Shown in pieces: positions 15,710 to 19,879 of a stretch of 19,879 nt of DNA. Source of the stretch: an uncultured Clostridia bacterium (GTDB lineage: Bacteria; Bacillota; Clostridia; Lachnospirales; Anaerotignaceae). The position numbers were made by a program, and so were the translations under genes. The notes beneath the pieces are model-generated. The model did not search any database. It was given only the letters and a program-made list of their open reading frames with translations, and had not been told where the DNA came from. Within the stretch, counting starts at the first letter, position 1. Each line of letters begins with the position of its first letter. The stretch lies in NCBI GenBank assembly GCA_937888765.1, contig CALASU010000263.1:1-19879 (forward strand), in the 5' to 3' direction.

Positions 15710-16024
15710 ATGGCTAATCCCAAAATCAGAATCAGTCTCAAAGCTTACGATCACAAACTGATCGACCAGTCTGCAGCGCAGATTATTGAAACAGCAAAGA
15801 AAACAGGTGCACAGATCAGCGGCCCTATTCCTCTGCCCACAAAGAAAGAAGTTGTAACAATCATCAGAGCGGTGCACAAATACAAAGACTCTCGTGAACA
15901 GTTCGAAATGAGAACACACAAGAGACTGATCGACATTCTGAGCCCTACACCCAAAACAGCTGACGCACTGAGCCGTCTGGATCTGCCCGCAGGTGTAGAT
16001 ATCACACTGAAAGTGATGAAATAA
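15710..16024 (+). CDS. rpsJ: 30S ribosomal protein S10
   Basis: A 104-residue S10 of the small-subunit head, also NusE in antitermination complexes. Recognised from KIRISLKAYDHKLIDQSA, the GPIPLPTKKEVVTIIR loop and the MRTHKRLIDI/SRLDLPAGVDITLKV C-terminus. ATG 15710 follows AAAGGAGGGG. First gene of the S10 operon. An unusually long 209-nt spacer separates it from rplC, where only tens of bases are usual. Confidence 0.98.
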   Translation: MANPKIRISLKAYDHKLIDQSAAQIIETAKKTGAQISGPIPLPTKKEVVTIIRAVHKYKDSREQFEMRTHKRLIDILSPTPKTADALSRLDLPAGVDITLKVMK

Positions 16025-16030
16025 GAAGGA

Positions 16031-16203
16031 AATAATCTCGGTACGCCGAAGTTATTTTATAAGAAACAAACTTAAAGCAACAAACTTGAATGAAATTATC
16101 CAAATTACTGGTTTATATAAGATAGAAGTTAGAAAAACGCTTACAACTCTTATATGACTAGAATGATTACCCGAAGCCTTCAAGGTGAGGGTGGACGGCA
16201 ATC
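16031..16203 (+). other. Structured spacer between rpsJ and rplC
   Basis: Three elements. (1) A hairpin AATAA + TCGG, UACG loop, CCGA + TTATT at 16031-16056, 7 nt after the rpsJ stop and followed by TTAT, so at most a weak terminator. (2) ATATAAG + AGTT / AACT + CTTATAT at 16115-16155, 11 pairs with a one-sided 5-nt bulge. (3) GATT + ACCC / GGGT + AATC at 16165-16203, with a small CCT-TCA-AGG stem inside, ending shortly before the rplC ribosome-binding site. No promoter of normal spacing is seen. Function unknown. Confidence 0.45.
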
Positions 16204-16233
16204 CGCTGTAGAAAATTTAGGAGGTGCAACGAA

Positions 16234-16863
16234 ATGAAAAAGGCAATCATTGCTAAGAAAATTGGTATGACACAGGTTTTCACAGAAAACGGTGCATTGG
16301 TACCAGTTACAGTTCTTGAAGCTGGCCCTTGCGTTGTTATCCAGAAGAAAACAATGGAAAACGACGGCTATGAAGCAATTCAGGTTGGTTTCGCAGAAAT
16401 CAAAGACAAAAAAGTAAACAAACCCATGAAGGGTCATTTCACAAAAGCAGGCGTAGCTGCTAAGAGATTTGTGAAAGAATTCAGACTGGAAGACGTAAGC
16501 GCATACGAAGTTGGCGCTGAAATCAAAGCTGATGTATTCGCAGCAGGCGAAAGAGTTGACGCAAGCGGCGTTTCCAAAGGTAAAGGTTTCCAGAGTACAA
16601 TCAAGAGATACAACGCACAGAGAGGTCCCATGGGTCATGGTTCCAAATCTCACAGAGTTGTAGGTTCCATGGGTTCTTCCGCTACACCCAGCCGTGTTAA
16701 AAAAGGCAAAAGAATGCCTGGTCACATGGGCGCAGCGAATGTAACAATCCAGAATCTTGAAATCGTACGTGCAGATGCAGAAAAGAACCTGCTGCTGATC
16801 AAAGGCGCAGTTCCCGGTCCTAAAGGTTCTGTTCTGGTAATCAAAGACAGCGTAAAGATCTGA
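16234..16863 (+). CDS. rplC: 50S ribosomal protein L3
   Basis: A 209-residue L3, an early-assembly protein whose long loop reaches the peptidyl-transferase centre. Seen: the N-terminus KKAIIAKKIGMTQVFTENG, the family signature SKGKGFQSTIKRYNAQRGPM with GHGSKSHR, then RMPGHMGAANVTIQNLEIV. The E. coli Gln150 methylation site is not conserved (GSMGSSATP), as in other Firmicutes. ATG 16234 follows TAGGAGGTG. The stop is TGA. rplD starts 28 nt on. Confidence 0.98.
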   Translation: MKKAIIAKKIGMTQVFTENGALVPVTVLEAGPCVVIQKKTMENDGYEAIQVGFAEIKDKKVNKPMKGHFTKAGVAAKRFVKEFRLEDVSAYEVGAEIKADVFAAGERVDASGVSKGKGFQSTIKRYNAQRGPMGHGSKSHRVVGSMGSSATPSRVKKGKRMPGHMGAANVTIQNLEIVRADAEKNLLLIKGAVPGPKGSVLVIKDSVKI

Positions 16864-16890
16864 TAAACTTTACGAAAGGAGGAAACTAAC

Positions 16891-17511
16891 ATGGCAAATG
16901 TTGCAGTATTAAATATGACAGGCGCTCAGGTAGGCACAATTGAGCTGAACGACGCTATTTTCGGTATTGAAGCAAACGAACATGTGATGCACCTGGCTGT
17001 AGTACAGTATCTGGCAAACCAGAGACAGGGCACACAGAGTGCAAAAACACGTGCAGAAGTACGTGGCGGTGGTAGAAAACCTTGGAGACAGAAAGGTACA
17101 GGTAGAGCAAGACAGGGCTCCATCCGTTCCCCTCAGTGGGTTGGCGGTGGCGTAGTATTCGCTCCCAAGCCCAGAGATTACTCCTTCAAACTGAACAAGA
17201 AAGTGAAAAGACTGGCTCTGCAGTCCGCACTGTCCACAAAAGTTGCTGAAGGCAAAATCATCGTTCTGGACGAACTGACACTGTCTGAAGTTAAGACAAA
17301 AGAAATGGCGAAAGTGCTGGAAAACATCAAATGCGGCAAAGCACTGATCGTTATGGACGGCGTAAACAAAAACGTAATGCTGTCCGCTAGAAACATTCCC
17401 GAAGTAAAAACAGCTTCCGTAAGCACAATCAATGTTTACGATCTGCTGAAATACAACACACTGGTTGTAACAAAAGAAGCAGTAGAAAAAATCCAGGAGG
17501 TGTACGCATAA
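16891..17511 (+). CDS. rplD: 50S ribosomal protein L4
   Basis: A 206-residue L4. Its long central loop (about residues 45-95: RQGTQSAKTRAEVRGGGRKP, then WRQKGTGRARQGS) lines the peptide exit tunnel and keeps the wild-type KPWRQKGTGRAR stretch where macrolide-resistance changes occur. In E. coli L4 also represses its own operon through the S10 leader. ATG 16891 follows AAAGGAGGA. Its stop TAA overlaps the rplW start by one base (TAATG), so L4 and L23 are translationally coupled. Confidence 0.98.
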   Translation: MANVAVLNMTGAQVGTIELNDAIFGIEANEHVMHLAVVQYLANQRQGTQSAKTRAEVRGGGRKPWRQKGTGRARQGSIRSPQWVGGGVVFAPKPRDYSFKLNKKVKRLALQSALSTKVAEGKIIVLDELTLSEVKTKEMAKVLENIKCGKALIVMDGVNKNVMLSARNIPEVKTASVSTINVYDLLKYNTLVVTKEAVEKIQEVYA

Positions 17512-17810
17512 TGGCAGATCTGAAATTTTACGACGTAATCGAAAGACCCGTAATCACAGAAAACAGCATGGCTGTTCTGGAAGACAAAAAATATACTTTC
17601 ATCGTACACCCTGAAGCTACAAAAGCTCAGATCAAAGATGCAGTAGAAAAAATGTTCGAAGGCGCTAAAGTAGAATCCGTTAACACAATGAACTACTCCG
17701 GCAAACCTAAAAGAAGAGGTATGTTCTTCGGCAAAACAAAAAAATTCAAAAAAGCAGTTGTTAAACTGACAGCTGACAGCAAAGACATCGAAATCTTCAT
17801 GGGTATGTAA
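17511..17810 (+). CDS. rplW: 50S ribosomal protein L23
   Basis: A 99-residue L23, located at the tunnel exit, where signal recognition particle and trigger factor dock. Recognised by DVIERPVITENSM, YTFIVHPEATKAQIKDAVEKMF and the C-terminal KKAVVKL. The start ATG overlaps the rplD stop, and its AGGAGGTG lies inside the end of rplD. The gap to rplB is 83 nt and contains ACATGC-TTG-GCATGT (about 17843-17857). Confidence 0.97.
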   Translation: MADLKFYDVIERPVITENSMAVLEDKKYTFIVHPEATKAQIKDAVEKMFEGAKVESVNTMNYSGKPKRRGMFFGKTKKFKKAVVKLTADSKDIEIFMGM

Positions 17811-17893
17811 TCCCCACGAAGTACATTCAGAAACTTGCAATACACATGCTTGGCATGTAGACGATATAAATCCGAAAGGAGTGGAAAAAAGAG

Positions 17894-18724
17894 ATGGCAA
17901 TTAAAAGATATAAACCTTATACACCATCCAGAAGACACATGACAGTGTCCGCATTCGATGAAATCACAAAATCCACGCCCGAAAAATCTCTGGTAGTACA
18001 CCTGAGAAAAACTTCCGGCAGAAATAACCAGGGTAAAATCACTGTTCGTCACCACGGCGGCGGCGGTAAAATCAAATACAGACTGGTTGACTTCAAACGT
18101 AACAAAGATGGTATTCCCGCAACAGTAAAAGCAATCGAATACGATCCTAACAGAACAGCAAACATCGCTCTGATCGTTTATGCTGACGGTCAGAAATCCT
18201 ATATCCTGGCTCCCGCAGGTCTGCAGGTTGGCGACCAGCTGATGAATGGTCCCGAAGCAGAAGTTAAACTGGGTAACACACTGCCTATGAGCAAAATCCC
18301 CGTTGGTGCTTCTATCCACAACATCGAAATGAAGCCCGGCAAAGGCGGCCAGCTGGTTCGTTCCGCTGGTAACGTAGGTCAGCTGATGGCGAAAGAAGGC
18401 AAATACGCTACAGTAAAACTGCCTTCCGGCGAAATGAGACTGCTGCCTATCGAATGCCGTGCAACAATCGGTCAGATCGGTAACACAGACCACGAACTGA
18501 TCCACATTGGTAAAGCAGGTAGAAAACGTCACATGGGTATCAGACCTACAGTAAGAGGTTCCGTAATGAACCCTAACGATCACCCTCACGGTGGTGGTGA
18601 AGGTAGAACACCTATCGGTCGTCCCTCTCCTATGACACCTTGGGGCAAACCTGCAATGGGCTACAAAACAAGAAAGAAACACAAAGCTTCCAACAAATAT
18701 ATCGTTCGCCGCAGAAACGGCTAA
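17894..18724 (+). CDS. rplB: 50S ribosomal protein L2
   Basis: A 276-residue L2, needed for subunit association and peptidyl-transferase activity. Seen: the N-terminus AIKRYKPYTPSRRHMTVS, the RNA-binding core, and NPNDHPHGGGEGRTPIGRPS with His230 equivalent to the functionally important E. coli His229, then the basic tail KKHKASNKYIVRRRNG. ATG 17894 is preceded by AAAGGAG with a rather long gap (about 12 nt). Full length. A 9-bp hairpin follows before rpsS. Confidence 0.98.
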   Translation: MAIKRYKPYTPSRRHMTVSAFDEITKSTPEKSLVVHLRKTSGRNNQGKITVRHHGGGGKIKYRLVDFKRNKDGIPATVKAIEYDPNRTANIALIVYADGQKSYILAPAGLQVGDQLMNGPEAEVKLGNTLPMSKIPVGASIHNIEMKPGKGGQLVRSAGNVGQLMAKEGKYATVKLPSGEMRLLPIECRATIGQIGNTDHELIHIGKAGRKRHMGIRPTVRGSVMNPNDHPHGGGEGRTPIGRPSPMTPWGKPAMGYKTRKKHKASNKYIVRRRNG

Positions 18725-18735
18725 TAGATTCGAAT

Positions 18736-18757
18736 GTGCCTAAGGTCTCTTAGGCAC
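18736..18757 (+). other. Hairpin between rplB and rpsS
   Basis: GTGCCTAAG / CTTAGGCAC is a perfect 9-bp stem with a GTCT tetraloop, centred in the 61-nt spacer. No U-tract, so not a terminator. It could be a processing or stability element. Confidence 0.6.
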
Positions 18758-18785
18758 TGATAGAAATAACAAGGAGGATTCATCA

Positions 18786-19070
18786 ATGAGCAGATCTTTG
18801 AAAAAAGGACCTTTCGCTGACGATCATCTGCTGAAGAAGATCGATGCACTGAACGCAGCAGGCGAAAAGAGCGTAATCAAAACATGGTCTCGTCGTTCTA
18901 CAATTTATCCCGACATGATCGGTCACACTATCGCAGTTTATGACGGCAGAAAACACGTGCCTGTATATATCACAGAAGACATGGTAGGCCACAAACTGGG
19001 CGAATTTGCACTGACAAGAACTTACAGAGGTCACGGCAAAGACGCAGAAAAGAAATCTAGAGTTCGCTAA
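18786..19070 (+). CDS. rpsS: 30S ribosomal protein S19
   Basis: A 94-residue S19 of the small-subunit head, in contact with the A-site finger and S13. The N-terminus SRSLKKGPFADDHLLKKI, WSRRSTIYPDMIGHTIAVYDGRKH (split here: WSRRSTIYPDMIG, HTIAVYDGRKH) and the C-terminal LGEFALTRTYRGHGKD are diagnostic. ATG 18786 follows AAGGAGGA. rplV starts 32 nt later. Confidence 0.98.
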   Translation: MSRSLKKGPFADDHLLKKIDALNAAGEKSVIKTWSRRSTIYPDMIGHTIAVYDGRKHVPVYITEDMVGHKLGEFALTRTYRGHGKDAEKKSRVR

Positions 19071-19101
19071 TTTATCCGAATAACGAAAGGAGGTTTCGTT
19101 C

Positions 19102-19491
19102 ATGGCAAAAGGTCATAGAAGCCAGATTAAAAAAGAAAGAAATATCGCAACACAGGAAAAAAGACCCCATGCTACTGCTAAATACGTAGGTATCCCTGCA
19201 TCCAAAGCGAAAATCGTTCTGGATCAGATCAAAGGTAAAGACGTTGCAACAGCAGCAGCTATGTTGAACTATAGCCCCAGACTGGCAGCAGAAATCATCG
19301 GTAAAGTACTGAAATCCGCAATGGCAAATGCTGAAAACAACCTGGGTATGGACGTAAACAAACTGTATGTGGAAGAAGTAAGTGCTGATCAGGGCCCTAC
19401 AATGAAGAGAATCCGCCCCAGAGCACAGGGCAGAGCATATCGTATCCTGAAAAGAAGCTGCCATATTTCCATCATTCTGAATGAAAGATAA
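19102..19491 (+). CDS. rplV: 50S ribosomal protein L22
   Basis: A 129-residue L22, which forms part of the exit tunnel wall with L4. It has a basic N-terminal extension (about 20 residues, AKGHRSQIKKERNIATQEKR) before the usual core starting AKYVGIPASKAK. The C-terminal MKRIRPRAQGRAYRILKR loop, where macrolide-resistance changes arise, looks wild type. ATG 19102 follows AAAGGAGG. rpsC begins 16 nt after the stop. Confidence 0.97.
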   Translation: MAKGHRSQIKKERNIATQEKRPHATAKYVGIPASKAKIVLDQIKGKDVATAAAMLNYSPRLAAEIIGKVLKSAMANAENNLGMDVNKLYVEEVSADQGPTMKRIRPRAQGRAYRILKRSCHISIILNER

Positions 19492-19506
19492 TAGGAGGTA
19501 CTGAAA

Positions 19507-19879
19507 ATGGGTCAGAAAGTAAATCCCCACGGTTTAAGAGTAGGTATCATCAAAGATTGGGATACAAAATGGTATGCTGAAAAGGACTTTGCTGATTACC
19601 TGGTTGAAGACGTAAAAATCAGAAAATTCATCAAAAAGAGACTGTACGCAGCTGGCGTTTCCAAAATCGGTATCGAAAGAACAGCTGGCAGAGTAAAAGT
19701 TAGCGTACACACTGCAAAACCCGGTATCGTTATCGGTAAAAACGGTGCAGCTATCGAAGAACTGAAAGGTGAACTGCAGAAAATGACAGCTCACAAAGTA
19801 GCTGTAAACATCGAAGAAATCAAAAGACCTGAACTGGATGCTCAGCTGGTAGCTGAAAACATCGCTCTGCAGCTGGAAA
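19507..19879 (+). CDS. rpsC: 30S ribosomal protein S3, N-terminal part
   Basis: The first 124 codons of S3, cut by the window end. The N-terminus GQKVNPHGLRVGIIKDWDTK is diagnostic. The KH domain is included, with its VIGKNG (GxxG-type) RNA-binding loop in PGIVIGKNGAAIEELK. S3 lines the mRNA entry channel. ATG 19507 follows TAGGAGG. The gene order S10-L3-L4-L23-L2-S19-L22-S3 is canonical, so rplP and rpmC are expected next. Confidence 0.98.
   Translation, partial: MGQKVNPHGLRVGIIKDWDTKWYAEKDFADYLVEDVKIRKFIKKRLYAAGVSKIGIERTAGRVKVSVHTAKPGIVIGKNGAAIEELKGELQKMTAHKVAVNIEEIKRPELDAQLVAENIALQLE

Noticed and set aside
16086..16119. Possible promoter in the rpsJ-rplC spacer (TTGAAT ... TATATA)
   Set aside because: The spacer is about 22 bp, too long for the usual sigma factor.
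17835..17870. Possible promoter before rplB (TTGCAA ... TATAAA)
   Set aside because: The spacer is 24 bp, too long; the hairpin between the boxes is better supported.

Overview
The window is a chromosomal housekeeping segment from a low-to-moderate GC Firmicute, most likely an anaerobic member of the Clostridia. The evidence for that is: ribosomal protein S12 carries the Gram-positive insertion near its N-terminus; the ribosomal gene order is the classic rpoB-rpoC / str / S10 order; a butyryl-CoA-dehydrogenase-type gene is followed by etfB-etfA; and a UPF0237 (ACT) + UPF0210 gene pair is present, an arrangement common in Firmicutes. Codon choice is distinctive (Leu CTG, Gln CAG, Thr ACA, Glu GAA). 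A Lachnospirales/Anaerotignum-like source is possible, but this is an inference. All genes lie on the + strand.

Layout. 1-4141: 3' end of rpoB and complete rpoC, closed by a terminator. 4302-9224: str operon with its own promoter (rpsL, rpsG, fusA, tuf), an additional internal promoter before tuf, and a strong terminator. 9225-9916: a gene-free region with a promoter plus terminator that would give a ~50-nt RNA, then the promoter and 160-nt leader of the next operon. 9917-13106: acyl-CoA dehydrogenase, etfB, etfA and a terminator. 13107-15144: a promoter, a leader with an intrinsic terminator overlapped by a 25-codon ORF, the ACT-domain gene, the UPF0210 gene and a terminator. 15145-19879: AT-rich region, S10 promoter, a ~250-nt structured leader, then rpsJ-rplC-rplD-rplW-rplB-rpsS-rplV-rpsC (the last cut by the window end).

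The genes make the RNA polymerase beta and beta' subunits, both elongation GTPases (EF-G, EF-Tu) and ten ribosomal proteins. A flavoprotein module (dehydrogenase + ETF) of fermentative acyl-CoA metabolism sits between the str and S10 operons, which are adjacent in many Firmicutes.

The protein-coding content is conventional. The unexplained signal is in the non-coding DNA. Four spacers inside the ribosomal operons are unusually long (174-209 nt) and full of inverted repeats: a compact three-way junction between rpsL and rpsG, a long nested hairpin between rpsG and fusA, a 14-bp hairpin abutting the tuf promoter, and several hairpins between rpsJ and rplC. Together with the S10 leader, the ACT leader attenuator and a repeated TGTGCA-type motif upstream of three promoters, these are the best candidates for undescribed regulation. 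All RNA structures were read by eye from base complementarity and have not been computed.
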